Positions 29,994 to 43,193 of a stretch of DNA of 64,000 bases are shown here, in pieces (the stretch's first letter is position 1; every line of letters begins with the position of its first letter). The position numbers and the translations under genes were made by a program. The notes below the pieces were generated by a model. It was not told where the DNA came from. It searched no databases and saw only the letters and a program-made list of their open reading frames with translations. The DNA is from Notospermus geniculatus (lineage: Eukaryota; Nemertea; Pilidiophora; Heteronemertea; Lineidae), in assembly GCA_002633025.1 (NCBI GenBank), contig NMRB01000004.1, forward strand, positions 649,959 through 713,958, written 5' to 3'.

Positions 29994-31550
29994 ATTATTT
30001 TGCTGAAACTTGGACTCATCATTTTGGTGGTGAAAATATATCGAATATCAAGTATCAAATTCGTTCCGTTGTTGTCATTTTTCTGTAGGGAAGAATTCAG
30101 TGTGTACTCTTTGTCGCCCGCCGGCCCGTTGGCAGCCGAAGCCTTTCATATTTCAATTAAAATTTCACGATTGACTGCGTTTGCCGCTAAAATTTATTCA
30201 ACTTCTTTGAAATCTTTGTTTACCTTTTTCCATGCGGAAGCCAGCGGGGCAAAGGTTGTGACGACGACGTTTTCACGTTTTTCCTAAAAATCGCTTGCCT
30301 AAGTGGAGGTAAAATAAGACGGAAGTACGTGCTTTTCTATTTACTTTCTTCAAACTTGTTTGTAAACAGTAGACTGACTGGGCCGAAAAATAGACAGTCA
30401 ACCACTGAAGTGTAGGTGGCATCGGCCATTCAACATGTTCACAGAATGATCGTTGTAGTGGTGTGACACGAATGGTAGTCCTACGAATGCAAGTCCGAGT
30501 TGCAATAGTCTGCGCATTGTAAGGTTATATTCAAATGGTCTTTGTGTCTATAGTCATTATCCTAGCCTTATCCCTTGTTGGGCAATGCAACCGGAATTAG
30601 ATTCGATGAGGACTTAGATCCCTGTCACACCGGCGCCTGCGTACGCCGCGCTTTGCGGGGCTCAAATTTTACCCATCTGAGTATATGAATAAAAGCAAGT
30701 TGACTATCTCCGAAGGGGAACTTGAGGACGTGCCGAGGACAACAATGCCGAAGAGACTTTTGTCTGGAAGAGGTCGACCTGATAAGGTCATCAAGTGGCC
30801 GGAATGTTACGGGCCGGTTATGGAATTTATGATACTATTCTTTTTTAGTGACCGTGAAAACGATTAGGCCTAAGACTGATACACTTTGACCCAATTGCAG
30901 CTCCAGCATTTGACGTCCAAGAACGACAGTTCATAGAAAGTAATTTGGTGCTGATCAATTGAAATGGTTCTACTGACGGAATTCACATGGTGCCTTCCTG
31001 AGAACACGATGTGTGAAATGATCTCATCGCTGCCCTTGAAAATGCACAGCTTGAGGGAAAGAAGACGTCATCAGCGGGGCGAGATGGATGTGATGTCAAT
31101 TTTAATTGACGACTGATGTGCACTCACCAGGGGCCCTAAGCTGTAAACCCAGTCAAACTGACTATTCAGCATTCATTCTGATCAATATTGCTGAACAAGG
31201 TGAGCCTTCTCAATCAGAAACATTGGAATGGGGACTTGCTGTAGACGCGCAATGCTGCGTCCGTTTGACGCCGGAGTGTGCCCATGGGCATTGCGGGGTT
31301 GTCCTCTTACGCCCCATCCCTATTTCAACGTTTTCGTGTGTTGGCCCCAGTCGCAGACTCCTGTATCTGCCTCTCTTTTCACTGTTATTTCCAAAAAGCA
31401 AACATTATCGACTTCTTGTTGTGGAAAGCTAATGTTCCCACGGTTCTCGCAAACGAATGGACTTAAGCAATGGACAAATTCCTCAGCACCAGAACATTTC
31501 CCAACCGATACTTTCTCAGGCGTTTTGCCATTGTATTAAGTTATTTGTTG
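29994..31550. repeat. 1.56-kb tandem duplication, copy 2
   Basis: Begins directly after a single N at 29993 and ends TTATTTGTTG. The lone N at the joint is typical of a scaffold join, so this may be the other allele rather than a second locus. Confidence 0.95.
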
Positions 31551-33801
31551 GGTATTTTTTTAACTTAATTGCAAATTAAGAAAAAAGTATTGAATGGCGT
31601 CGCCGTGGGGGATGGGTGATGCGATGTCAATGCCCTGGTTCAATGGCCTCGTAGGGAACAGGGCAGGTGAACCAAGGACAGCTAGCACGCAATCCAAACG
31701 AAAAACAATTTTTTCTGCCATTGTTGGCTTTGTCCGCTCTTTGCTCGGTGTTGAATTCCGTTGTGGCGTTTTTTTCGCTTCGTATCAGATATTGGCCCAC
31801 GCTGGATTCCGTCCAGACGCGAATCCAAATGCGGGAAGCGCCCACTTCTCTTTCCGTGAAATCTGGAAGACTTCGTTTAAATTGACAGTGATTTTTCGAT
31901 AAAGAGGCACCCGGCCCATTCCTTTTTCCCGAGTTCTTGATCCGCCCGTGTTATCCTCAGGTTTATGGAAGGATTTGTCGGCCAGTATGTAATCCCCAGG
32001 AAGAATGACTGCGCATCTCTTAATAATTTCGTCTCCAGAATTCTCTATGACAGTTTATTTCATTCCTTAAGAAGGTCATTTAAAAATGATCAGGAACAAA
32101 CATCATAATAATATTCAGTCTTATATATCATATTTCAAGTATTTTACACACGATTGATGAAGAACGGTAAGTAACTGTACAAACAACATGTAACAACTTT
32201 CTAAGACCATACACTAAGGCTCTGTAAATCATCTTGTTTGCTAAATCATCTTGGTTCGCCAGCATCGACGATCGAGTCACCGAAGACGTCTCGTAGTCAG
32301 ACGATAATAAATAACTCCACACCCAGGATGATGCAAGTCAATTAAACCACCACCAAATGGTCGTTTTTAAAAAATGACATACCGTGGGCACCGGTATGTT
32401 GAGGAAAAGGTCAGAGGTATCCTCACAATGAAAGGTTACATTGGAGTCACTTTAGGCACAGCCTAATTAGATCATTAAATCATCTTCCAATGTTCATTAT
32501 GACCTAATAATAATCATCAAAACCCATAAAACCGTGTCTATTGTGCTGTCCTTTTACTCCATATACTTCATGTCGCAACATCGGACCATATTTAGACCAA
32601 ACCGGTTTTCTGTACGTCGACGTCATATAATTTGTGAATGGGTATAGATTAGGGTTGCTCTCTGTCGTTGACAGTCTGTACATAGCCCTGGCACGTGTTG
32701 TCTCCCCGCATGGGTCCCCACGGCGATAATAAAGATCAGGTCGGCTTGGCCAGTCCTTTCCCTCCTTACTCCACTTGGGTACTGCCGCTGTGCCGCTGCG
32801 GAACTGCCAGGGCTGGTTGCAGGGTTCTTGTGGATGGATCTTTGGAAGCTCCTCCCGTCTTAACGTTGGGATCTCCCTATCATACCATTTATCTGTCCAG
32901 TGCTTTAGGAAGAAAGGAAAATAGTCAGATTAATAGTGATCTATAGGCCTACCGGTATCATTGTTTGTGGAGAATTTTTTCTGAGTCCCCTCCCCCCTCT
33001 AAAAAGGAACCTGGTGTATGTTCTGATCAGTCCTGTTTGCCATCAGTTTGATTTTGCAGATAAGCAGTTGGTCCAAACATTCTATTCTATAGCGAAATAA
33101 TACTTACTAAATATGATTCTCTAGATCCAGGGACGGGAGCAGTGAATTTTTCAGGGCTTTCACTGCAACATCTGAAAAAGAATAAAAACCAGCGGGCTGA
33201 GGTAGGGACATTGGATAGGCTAATGGAAATATGACTACATAGTCTATGACATTGGTCTTCCCAGAAGAGGGGCCAGTCACCTGATCCCTACAGTTAATTT
33301 ACCGGTAATTGAATTTGCGCTGATTGTCAATTTCGGTACTTGGCAATTAGGCATGATTGACATCTGTCAATTAATGGTTAACACTTACGTGAAGGGAACC
33401 TGGGCATAGGTGGGTACATTTGGAGGTATGTTTCTCCAATATGGATTCCAGGCTTGGTTAGTTTCAAACCAAGTAACTGATTTAGCCATATTTAGCACTG
33501 AAAAACCAAAGAAGACGACGATTTTCGACTGCAGAACGGGTTGATTGTTTACCTAAGCAACGTACCGCTTACGCCAATGACAAACGGCAGGTGCGCGTTA
33601 ATTAGGTCACAACAAAAATGAGGATTTATCCAACATACTGGACTGCAAATGTTACTTCATTACAAAAAATGGTAATTAGTGTTGACACAATATTGAAACT
33701 TTCACGTTGATGGCTTTAAATTGAGAAAAACACTCTTGTGCTTATTAGCGTAAGCGACAGTTTGTTTATCTTGGAGAAAACCTAAACATCAACTGATCAA
33801 C
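31551..33801. other. No gene seen; upstream region of the four-exon gene
   Basis: Short frames only (31594-31902, 32128-32322, 32695-32946), none with recognisable similarity. Forkhead-like TGTTTAC at 33546-33552, overlapping an X-box-like GTTTACCTAAGCAAC at 33547-33561, and TGTTTATC near 33766 are the only notable sites. Confidence 0.5.
33546..33561 (+). promoter_or_regulatory. FOX/RFX-like motif upstream of the four-exon gene
   Basis: TGTTTAC fits the forkhead core used by FOXJ1, and GTTTAC-CTA-AGCAAC resembles two RFX half-sites with a 3-bp spacer. It lies about 240 bp before the ATG at 33802. A sequence match only. Confidence 0.3.
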
Positions 33802-34853
33802 ATGGCTCTGACCAGCAATTCTTACCAATATTGGAGGGGTTATACCCCCTCATTTATAGGTCAAAATAAAGAGGCACCCCCTCTAGCACAAATGCCTCAT
33901 ATGTGGTTAGTATTGTCTGGAAAAAGGAGACAAGAAAGAAGTGTTTTTCCGATTTTCTCGTGGACTTCAAAAATCGGTTGCCCACCACCATGTCCATGAT
34001 GACCACCAGTCACTAGGCTAGGTCAGTGACCAGGCACGAGCACACAGTCCAATCCACAGCTGCATTACCATGTGCACTGTCTCATAGGAAGGGCCGAGGT
34101 CCTAATAATGTTCTTTGTCTCCACTATTTCAGGCAGCCAGATCTCCATGCCTATGGACCCTATCACTGTAGTCATGCTGATTTCAAATATGTAAGTAGTG
34201 CCTAGTTCTTGATTCATGCTTGCTTTTTGTTGAATTGAAGTCTTTCATGATCCAATAGCATGGGTTTCCAATTACAGTAGGCCTTCTCTGAAATGTGTGA
34301 ACTTTTTTCCAGGCTGGGTGGATGAAATGGAGCAAGGAGCATCCAGATTGGTATGCTACAACAACACACCAGCAGCAGCCAGACTGGTATGAGAGAAAAG
34401 TAGCAGATATCAGAGATGGTAAATCTTTGCATCCCTGAAAAATTCATAGATCCATTGGCCCCTTGACCATCCCTTTTCCTCAAGCATTTAACCTGATATA
34501 AAGAGTGAGCAATTGGCCTCTGCCTTCGCATCAGACTCTACCCTACTCAATGCACTTCTTCGGTTTCAGCTGACAAGAAATATCGTCGATGGCACTGGGA
34601 CCCACCATCCTATGCAACAGAGAGACGTATGGATGGAGTAAGGACATATATCGATGATGGCACAAGACCAGAGAATCTGCAGCCAAGGTCATTAGGTTAC
34701 ACAGGGAAACCACAAAAGATTCCAATGAGTGTCCCAATGCCAAAATGGGGGCTGTACAACCCACCGCACTATGAGGAACCAGCGAGGCTGAACTACTTCC
34801 CACCGATTCGGGATAACGTGGACCACCCATTGAAAATGATGTACCGCTACTGA
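33802..34853 (+). CDS. Trp/Tyr/Pro-rich 183-residue protein, four exons, unrecognised
   Basis: Exons 33802-33905, 34133-34190, 34313-34418 and 34570-34853 join in phases 2, 0 and 1, give 184 codons with the stop, and all have clean GT-AG sites. The product begins M-A-L-T-S-N-S-Y-Q-Y-W-R-G-Y. It contains two P-D-W-Y motifs about 15 residues apart, R-R-W-H-W-D-P-P-S-Y, and a C-terminal half rich in P, Y, R and N (G-L-Y-N-P-P-H-Y). No signal peptide, transmembrane segment or coiled coil. Small proteins with such scattered aromatic and proline motifs and no globular domain are common among axonemal microtubule inner proteins. That, with FOX/RFX-like upstream sites and the neighbour CFAP58, suggests a ciliary or sperm protein. 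This is inference; I do not recognise the family. Confidence 0.8.
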
Positions 34854-35412
34854 GTCAATATACCATGATACAAGACAAGTGGCAAAGGTGTAGCATAACC
34901 TGATAAAGGGAGCAGTTCTTTCTTCAAATTTACGTATGGGAGATGGAACATCATAGCACTACTCTGTTTTGAAAAAGAACATTGTATTGACTACAGCCAA
35001 GGGGTGCCAAAATATTTTCCGTCCATTTAATAATAATGAGAGAAGAAAGTACAGGCAGCAGATTTTTAATCCAGTAAGAACTATTTGTAACTCAAATTTA
35101 GTTCATAAACATCTTCCCACTAGGCCTATATGTGAGAAAATACAAAAAAATCACCACTGCTTATCAACTTCTCTTAAAGAGATAAGAATAGGTGAACAAA
35201 AAATATATGTGATATACTCTTTTTGCTCTGAACACGGTCAGATGTAATCAGTGTAAGTTGTTGGGCTTTGATCATGTCTTCAATGTTTGTTAGTTTTGGT
35301 GGTAAATAACTTAAATGAGATTGTATTCTTTGAGCTACAGATTATTTTGATAAGGGTGTATCATGTATGTTGATGTGTATATGTAGAGTTGCTGGCTTAT
35401 CCAGCAGATCTG

Positions 35413-35418
35413 AATAAA
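35413..35418 (+). terminator. Candidate polyadenylation signal of the four-exon gene
   Basis: AATAAA about 560 bp after the stop codon. A frame at 34969-35247 would lie in the 3' UTR. Confidence 0.4.
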
Positions 35419-35850
35419 CAGAAAAGAATCGACGAAGAAATTATCTGCTTTAGTGATTTCGAGATGACCTGCCATAGATCAATTAGTTGTGATGTGAAGC
35501 AAGGTAACCACATCATAAACAATTGATAGGGATTATCAGGGCTGAGGTTTAAGTTTCATTCCAATCAACTCGTCCACTAGTGACACCTATAATGCATGTA
35601 CAGCTGGTGTGCAAACTGCCATCATGATCCAGTGAATTCATCCACTTGAATGTGGAAGCATCTTTATCAGTGTGGAACTGGAAATCTAAAACTTCCTGGC
35701 CCCAATGAAACAGCACGTGACACACACAATAAACTTGAGTTGAAAGGACGAACTAGCTAACAATGTGATATTCCAAAGTAAACGGCTCCAAATTCAAATA
35801 AACATAACTGACATGACAGAGTGAACAATGAAATATGAATGCAATGCAAT

Positions 35851-35857
35851 TTTATTT
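35851..35857 (-). terminator. Candidate polyadenylation signal of CFAP58
   Basis: AAATAAA on the minus strand within an A/T-rich tract, about 1.16 kb after the CFAP58 stop. An alternative lies near 36258. It would leave about 430 bp between the convergent transcripts. Confidence 0.35.
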
Positions 35858-37017
35858 GCAAACAATAATTAAAAATCTGAATACATAAATGTGTTTTAAA
35901 ACTGTTTTGAACCATACATCAGCCAGGTCAAGCACATTGCTGTGGTATACTGGTACTATGGTATACCGATATGCTGTACTGCCCGTACACTGCAATCCGA
36001 AATGGAAGTGACGCAATTACGAAGTTGACCAGACCTTGGAGGAATTATACTGACAGTATAATTCCTCTAAGACCAGACACTGGCTAATGTGTAACAATAA
36101 AAGGACAATATTCTCGTTATCACAGACTGCATGTACATTTCAGGGAGAATTAACCTTTGTTCATCTCCGAAAGGAAATTGAAGGATTTGTCTTCTACAGG
36201 GTGTCCCAGAATGTTTTATTAGCCCCCCAGACTCACGCAACATTACATACAACTTCTTTTTATTTCCCTTGGTCTATTTGGCAGCTCAAAAAACAGGTGG
36301 AACTCCAACAATGGATTTCTCTAGCCCGACCTCTATACTTAACAAACCACACATAATCAGGGTCTGGTTACCATTGTTCTACTCAGAAACACCATAAATT
36401 GGAAGATGGTAAAATGTTTTGGGATGCCCTGTTGTAGGATGGATATACTGATGATGATATCACTTTTTTGTTGTATTTACACAAGACGAGCCTCATATTG
36501 TGGAATGGTTGTCAAATGCAACCTAGAGAAGTCAGAAATTCGTCACTTCCATGATCCAAATCCATGGAAGGATCATTTGTTTGTGAAACAAACAGAACCA
36601 CTAATAGATGTCAGCAACATCTACTGAACAATTCGTCAGTTTGTAAACACACAGCTCCTACGAAAAACACCTCCTCATCTCCTCTTCCATTTACAATGAG
36701 ACCTCGATCGAAATTGCCTCAACGAAATGCATAGGAGCAGAATGACTCTCCGCAAAGCTACCGTACAAGAACCAGAGAGAAGTCAGACAATAAGGGTATC
36801 TCAGACACAACTGTTCATCAAGGAGATTGAGAGCAACCTTCGACTGGCAGACGGCTGCTCTACATTAGAGTGAAACTGTAATATCCACTCAGAAACATAA
36901 CGTCAATAAGATTGTTTTCAGGTTTATGTATTCAAGAAAAGTCCATGAAACCAGTCAGGAGTATTTCATGGCATACGTGGGACGGAATTGAAAATGTCTT
37001 TAATGGAATGTTGATCC

Positions 37018-40000
37018 CTACGCCACACCCTTTGTTGGCTGTTTTAAGTTGAAGCCACCACCAGTGAACCTAGGCCCGTCCTGTCTCTGAGGTTGTATAA
37101 TGGGTGCTCCAGCCTGTGCTATGGCTCGTTCACGTTCCCTGTAAATGTAAAAAGATGTTTTCTGATACAGAGTAAATTTTGAGTCACCCACTGGGGAAGC
37201 TGCAATCTGACAGGTGGTGCTAAAGGGCCCCACTTTTAATGCAAAATGCCTTCTAGCTAAGTCCGATCCTCCAACTTTTAATCAGGTCGTCAACTTACTT
37301 TTGTTGTTGTTCCTTCCGTTTCTGCATGTAGTATTTCTTTTTGACCTCTTGTAGTTCCCTGGCCAGTCGTTCTATTTCATACTTGTATTCGTTCACCTGT
37401 GACTCATACATATTCAACTCAGATGCCATTGTCTGGAATGATAAGAAAAAGACCTTATAACTAAAAACCCAACTTATATAGATCCACGTTTTAAGCCCCT
37501 TTCGCATTTGGCGACTCGAAGTGATTCTGAGAGAATGCAAGAAGCAGTTTTACAACATCGACTGACCTTCATTTGTTTTGTCTTCTCTTTAAGTGTTTGT
37601 TGATAGATCTGCAGCTGCTCTGACACCTCAGGTCCGGGTTGCCGAGCTAGGATGTGCTTCAATTCAACATATAATTTTTCTTTTTCTTGAATTAGTAGTT
37701 CCTTCTCGACGACTTCCTCGGTCTTGGCAATGAGGCGTTTCTGTAGCGTCTGGATCTTTTGAATCATTTCATACGTGCTTGGATCGCTGCCCTGTTGAAC
37801 GATGCAACAATGACATTAAAACACATTGTCACATCTGAATACTGATTTACATAGTACCGGTACAGTCAAATATCATTATAGGAAGAAGACCGACAGGAAA
37901 ACAGTGGTATCTATTGGATTCCAAAGACTACTAATATGAGAGGAGGCTACTGAAACCGACAGTGTTCAAAATGTGAAATGAAGCCCCACATCAAAAAATC
38001 CACACAATTACCTCAAGTTTTCTCCACCTATGAATATTCATAGGGTTCTCAAGCTCCTCCTCCAGGGCCTTACACCTGGTCCGCTCCCGCAGTAACTCTC
38101 TCTGAATGTGATAAACCTCACGGCGAAGGTCATCGACATTGGCAACACTCTTCTGCAAGATGCCCTTCTCACGGCGCAACTTCTTGATTTCAAGTTTAAG
38201 AACACGGATATCCTCCAGTCTCTGGTTGTATTGGATCTCACCCTTGTTTAGGGTCGACTGCTGAATTTTGATTTTCTCGTACAGGAGTGCAAGTTCATCG
38301 TTTCTTCGGACGAGCTGGGTACCGAGGATGTCTCTCTCACTGATAACCTAGGAAGGCAAATCAAAACAGTAATACAAGCAACTTTGGCCTCAGATTAGTG
38401 ACAGGGTCAAATTGAAGATGAAATGTACATCAAAGGTTTTCAAGCCACTAAACATTACCTGATCGAGTTCCTTCTTCTGACGGACCCTCTCCGCATCCGC
38501 CTCTGCTATGATTTTCAACAGCTTGCGCTCCTCTGCCTCCTGAGCCTCAATGTAGGCCTTGCTGTCCTCTGCCTGTTGCTTCATCCTCTGCAGCTCTGCC
38601 TTCAGAGCCTCCTTCTCCTTCTCCACACGGTGATGCTCCAGGTTTTCCTTCACAAGCGCTGCCTCCTTACTCGATATCTCCTCCTTCAGCTGGTCGATTT
38701 GATGGTTCATGATTTTCAACTTTCGTTTCATCTCAGTGATCTCATCCTGAAAAAGAATGAAACTTTTAGTTCTGTTCCCTATGTAGTCACCATGACAACT
38801 GAATCACTGAACACCCCACGACGATGTCTCCGCTGTAAGAACTGTATCACTGAATGACAAAAAACTCTCCAACTCAAACAAAATATCAAGAGTTACAGCA
38901 CTATTTTGTGCATGGAGAAAATGGCAGCTAGTGTATAAATCCAATGGACCAAACAGCACATCAAAATCTTTTCGACCTACCTGGGACTCAATCAAGTTCT
39001 TGCTGTAGAGATTTCTATCACTTCGGACTGCCTCGTACAAGTTCTGTTGCTGTTTCAGCTTGGTCTCAGCCTCAGCAATCTTCTTCTTGTAATCAAAGAT
39101 CTGCATCTCACGAACTTTGACATCTTCCATATGTTGCAGAACCTAAGATGAATCATACGAAGCAAGTTATTGGCTGTGGTTTCAATTCCTGTGTAAATTC
39201 ACCCAATCAGCAACTGCAGTTTTGTTTATCTACCGGTACCTGTTAAACCCAGGTTTAACGACAGGTTAATTGTCTCTGCTGCTGCTCAAAAGAGACATCA
39301 GTTTTTCATTACTTGACCACAGAAACATCAGTGGAGCTAGCCGCTCCTAGTTCTATTCATATATCTTGCAAAAAGGCTACATTATCAGGAAAAAAACATT
39401 ACCTTTTGGGTAAGATCACTGGCTTCATTGATATATCTGTCTCTCTCCTTCTCTAACTGGTAGATGATTTTCCTCTGTTTCTGTGCCTCCTCCTTGTAGT
39501 TCTGAATCTCCTGTTCCAAATTTTTCTTGGATTGTTCATGAAGCTTGACCAGATTCAGCTGCTTCTGGGTCGCACTGGCTGCCTTCAGCATGTTCTGGAA
39601 GAGAGAGAATTTTGACAATCTCCACCAGTCATCTCAAGCAAGGAGTATGACAACAACTGAGACAGCCGGAAATCAAAATGAGGCAAGGATACAGAACTCG
39701 CAAAAAACCTTGCAAGGCCCACTAATGACAAGAATTTATGAAGACAGGCCATCTCTTAGATGGCTTCTAACTTCGTATACAAACACATACCAAGTTAGAA
39801 GCCAACTAGGAGATAGAATGATACTACGCCTAGTACATTGTATGCTTTTGTGCAACCGGGCCCAGATCTCCACTTCACGCAATAACTTACTTTGTTCAGG
39901 ATATCTCTCTCGCGCACCAAGTCATCAATTGCTTTCTTGTCCAACTCGGCCTGCTTCTTTGCAGCCTCCAGTTCTGAAATACACAAACAGCATCAGTGAT

Positions 40001-43000
40001 TGATCATGCGGTACAAGGAAATGGAAGAGTTTTCTCTGCGCCTCAAGTCTTGGTTGGAAGGAAACCCAAACCTGCTTACCCCTCTCAAGGCCGGTGATCT
40101 GATTCTTCAGAGTTTCCTTCTGTTGTTCAACTTCCATCTTTTGTTCGTCGACCATGCGCAGTTTACGTTGGATGGTTTCACGCATCTTGTTCAAACGTTG
40201 GACCTCTGTCTTCAGGCCGTTGACTTCCTCTTCCTTGGACTACGAATCAAGAAAAAATCAAAACTCATCATTTATACACAACTTCCAAAAAATACCCCTT
40301 CCTAACACAAATATTTTCCAAAATCATCTTCCATAGTATCAGTGCCGTTGGCCTTTTCACAGTGCACTCACCTTGAGTTCAGCAACTCTTTGCTGGTTTT
40401 CACCTGCCTGGTGATCGACCATGATCAGCATACCCTCATAGTCGGATTGAACCTTCTGGAATCGGGCTGTCAAAATATCGAATTCTTTCACAGAACGTTC
40501 ATTGTTGATCTGTAAGAGAAGGACAGCTGGTCAATGATGACAAGGATAGATATATCCACAGTGCCCATGAGATGAACCTGCCAAAATTTCAGGGGCATGA
40601 ACTGAGACCATGCAGTTAGTTCTTCCAGCATCAAAAACTCTTGCATGAAACTCGTGGCGAGTTTTGGTTTCAGCCATGATGGAAAAAACAATACAATACG
40701 TACCCTCTGCTCCTTCAGCGACTGCTCCAGCTTGCTGACATCCTGCTTGTACCTCTCAATGGAGAATGACATACTCTTGATCTCAGAAGCCTTGGCGTCC
40801 ATGTCTGCCTTGGCTTGCTTCAGCTCTCGTTCAATCTTCTCCTTCTTTCTTGCCTCACGTTGAGCCTCGTTGCTGCGGACTTGAATGTCTTGGGTGAGCT
40901 TAAAATCAATTCATGGAAAATGAAATCATGCTTGACGTGCTCTACGGAGCAACAGTGCATTTCCAAAATGGTATCAGGCTCAGTGTACCCTGTATTGTGT
41001 GGAGGAACACCATTTGAATGATAACAGTGCATTAACCTGTAAAATTTTACCTCAGATATCTTGTGGTTTGCTTCATCCTTGGCTTGTTCTAAGTTGGCTT
41101 GCTGTTGCTGAGTATTTGCCAAACTTTCACGCAACTTGACAATCTCAACCAGTTGGTCGTCCCTTTCTTTGGTCAGCTCCTCTTTGATCTTCAGCAATTC
41201 ATTCACACTGTGGAATGGAAGGAGGATAGGTGTTAACAGAGAGGTTATGCAGCATAACTTGAATTTGGGCTTCAGAACAAACTTTTGTTGAACAGCGCTG
41301 CACACCCTGAACAAAGTGGCAACAACTCAGTGGTAATGGACTCATACCTGTGCTCCTGACCCACGGTAAGACCAGCTCCCTGTTCCACAAGTTTGCTGAG
41401 ATTCGAGATCTCCAATTTTAGAGACTGGATGGTTTCACGAGCGCGGGTCTCCTTCTCGTGGGCAGCATCCACCATCTTCCATGCTTTTTCAATTTCCTAG
41501 GAAAAAACAGATGATGATGTTGAAAAGAGAGAGCATTAAACCACAATGTGATGATGACACAAAATGATTTCAACTTTCCATTCTCAAAAAAGCAGCTTGA
41601 TTAGAATGGGAACTCTTTTTGTTTACATCTCCAATATTTTTTCCCAGTTTTATATGACAAGCGATGTACATAGACCTCGTAGAATTCTATCTTTATTTCA
41701 TTCCCAACTCTCCCCCCCCAAAAAAAATCCTGGAATATAAAGAAACAGTAGTATAGTACACACCTTCTTCAGGGAGGCAATTGTTGTCTGGTCTTCTTGT
41801 GAAAGTTTCAAAGCAGTTGAAACTTTGGCAGAATTTGCTACAATCTCAGCATTTAGCTCACGGCATTTTTGCATTAGCCTCTTCTCACTGTCATGGGATT
41901 TTTTCAATGCCTTGTGGAGCTTCTCATATTCAGCTCTAAATTTCTCTAAACTGCGATCTCCAACAAGCTCTGACAGCACCTAGAATTAGAATGTATTTAC
42001 ACAGTAAGTTTCATGACTCGAAAAATTCCGGATATCATGGTGATATTATATACATTTCACTACATGATTCATTTTTAATACTCAGGCAGGTTGGTATAAT
42101 TCGTGTAATATCTGAACATGTTTTTACCTCTTGGAAGTCCTTTTCAAGGGCTTCAAAGGCACTGTCATCAATGGAGGCCTTCTCCTTGAAACCCTCCTTC
42201 TTTTCCTGCAAAAAAATCAACATAAGTTGGACAGGATGAGATCAGATGACCCGGGCCGGGGGCACGAAACGACGACCCACACCCAGTCCCACCCCAGGTA
42301 CCGGTACGCCTATGATGAGATGGGGATGAGTTGATCAAGGTTATTGGGAGACTAGACAACAGCAGTAGCGTAGGCATGAAGGAATTAATTCCTCCATGGT
42401 CTAAGCCTGGCGTGCTGGGCCCCATGGACCAGCCCCTGCCCTCATTTATGCACTCCGCCTCTCTGGCCAGTCTGGGGCTGCTGGCTGGCTGTGCTGGCTG
42501 GCCGGGCAGCAGCAGTACCAGTTTAGTGCCCCCAGTGGAGTGGTGGTGCGTGCTCTTCTTTTTGACTTGGCAGCCATGGCACACTTCACCACTGGCCGGG
42601 AGTCCAGGACACCACACATCTGTGAAATCAAAAGTCATAACCAGATAACATAGGCCTAGGCCTACATTGGCTACAATAAGCTAGCTAGGCCTACTAGCTA
42701 GCACTGCGGCATTTCAGACGGAACTGCACTGTCCAGTGCAGTGGTCTGGTCAGTGTACTGTACTGTAGTAGGCCTACATGTAGTAGGCCTATACTGCTAT
42801 AGGCCTAGCCTAGGCCTATGCCAGACATAGCCATGTCTCCGTCTGGCATATGGATTGATGCATGACAATGACGCAGGCATGCACACATCTGTAGTCATCT
42901 GTGCTGCACTGCAGTGCAATGCAGTGGCCAGCAGTCCAGTGCATGCATGCATGCATGCATCATGTGCATGCAGAGGCCTCCTCCTGGACCTGGAAGAAAA

Positions 43001-43086
43001 CTGACATTCAAAAAACGAAATCATGAAATTATACCATTCATCTATGAATACCTCGATTCGTCAATCAATACACTCACCTCAGTCAT
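37018..43086 (-). CDS. CFAP58: Cilia- and flagella-associated protein 58 (CCDC147 family)
   Basis: Exons in gene order: 43078-43086, 42128-42205, 41764-41979, 41348-41496, 41051-41207, 40704-40898, 40372-40509, 40080-40239, 39891-39973, 39403-39594, 38981-39142, 38459-38746, 38012-38347, 37567-37791, 37299-37432, 37018-37138. They sum to 2,643 bp (880 codons plus stop), close to the roughly 870 residues of vertebrate CFAP58. The first exon codes only M-T-E. The protein is almost wholly coiled coil, with family landmarks such as K-C-R-E-L-N-A-E-I-V, L-K-L-S-Q-E-D-Q-T-T-I-A-S-L-K-K, Q-N-L-Y-E-A-V-R-S-D-R-N-L-Y-S-K-N-L, H-R-W-R-K-L-E and a C-terminal F-T-G-G-G-F. CFAP58 works in sperm flagellum assembly and is found along the axoneme and at the midpiece. 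It looks intact. It is convergent with the small gene at 33802-34853. Confidence 0.97.
42650..42835. repeat. AGGCCTA-rich simple repeat cluster in CFAP58 intron 1
   Basis: A dozen or so copies of TAGGCCTA or parts of it, mixed with TACATGTAG and TGCAGTG runs, and followed by GCATGCATGCATGCATGCAT near 42940. Clearly low-complexity. Confidence 0.85.
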
Positions 43087-43179
43087 AATCTTGGATCTGA
43101 TGAGTACCGCAGAAAGTCAAAAGAATGTGACAGGGCCTCAGTTTTTTCTACACACACCACAGCACATTATTTACATCCG

Positions 43180-43193
43180 GTTACTATGGTGCT
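43180..43193 (+). promoter_or_regulatory. X-box-like RFX motif upstream of CFAP58
   Basis: GTTACTATGGTGCT resembles the X-box consensus GTTRCCATGGYAAC with a few mismatches, about 95 bp before the CFAP58 start codon. RFX factors drive ciliary genes, so placement and function agree. The match is imperfect. Confidence 0.4.

Noticed and set aside
29450-31539. Repeated frames (152, 108 and 103 codons) possibly a duplicated gene
   Set aside because: Same non-coding sequence in both copies of the tandem duplication. Small indels between the copies break the frames, and no protein features are seen.
34969-35247. 92-codon frame after the four-exon gene
   Set aside because: Lies between the stop codon and the likely poly(A) signal; treated as 3' UTR.
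37474-41314. Many separate small minus-strand coiled-coil genes
   Set aside because: They are exons of one gene (CFAP58) with read-through into introns; phases and family order join them.
42168-42638. 156-codon frame in CFAP58 intron 1
   Set aside because: Low-complexity, overlaps exon 2 in another frame, no conserved features.
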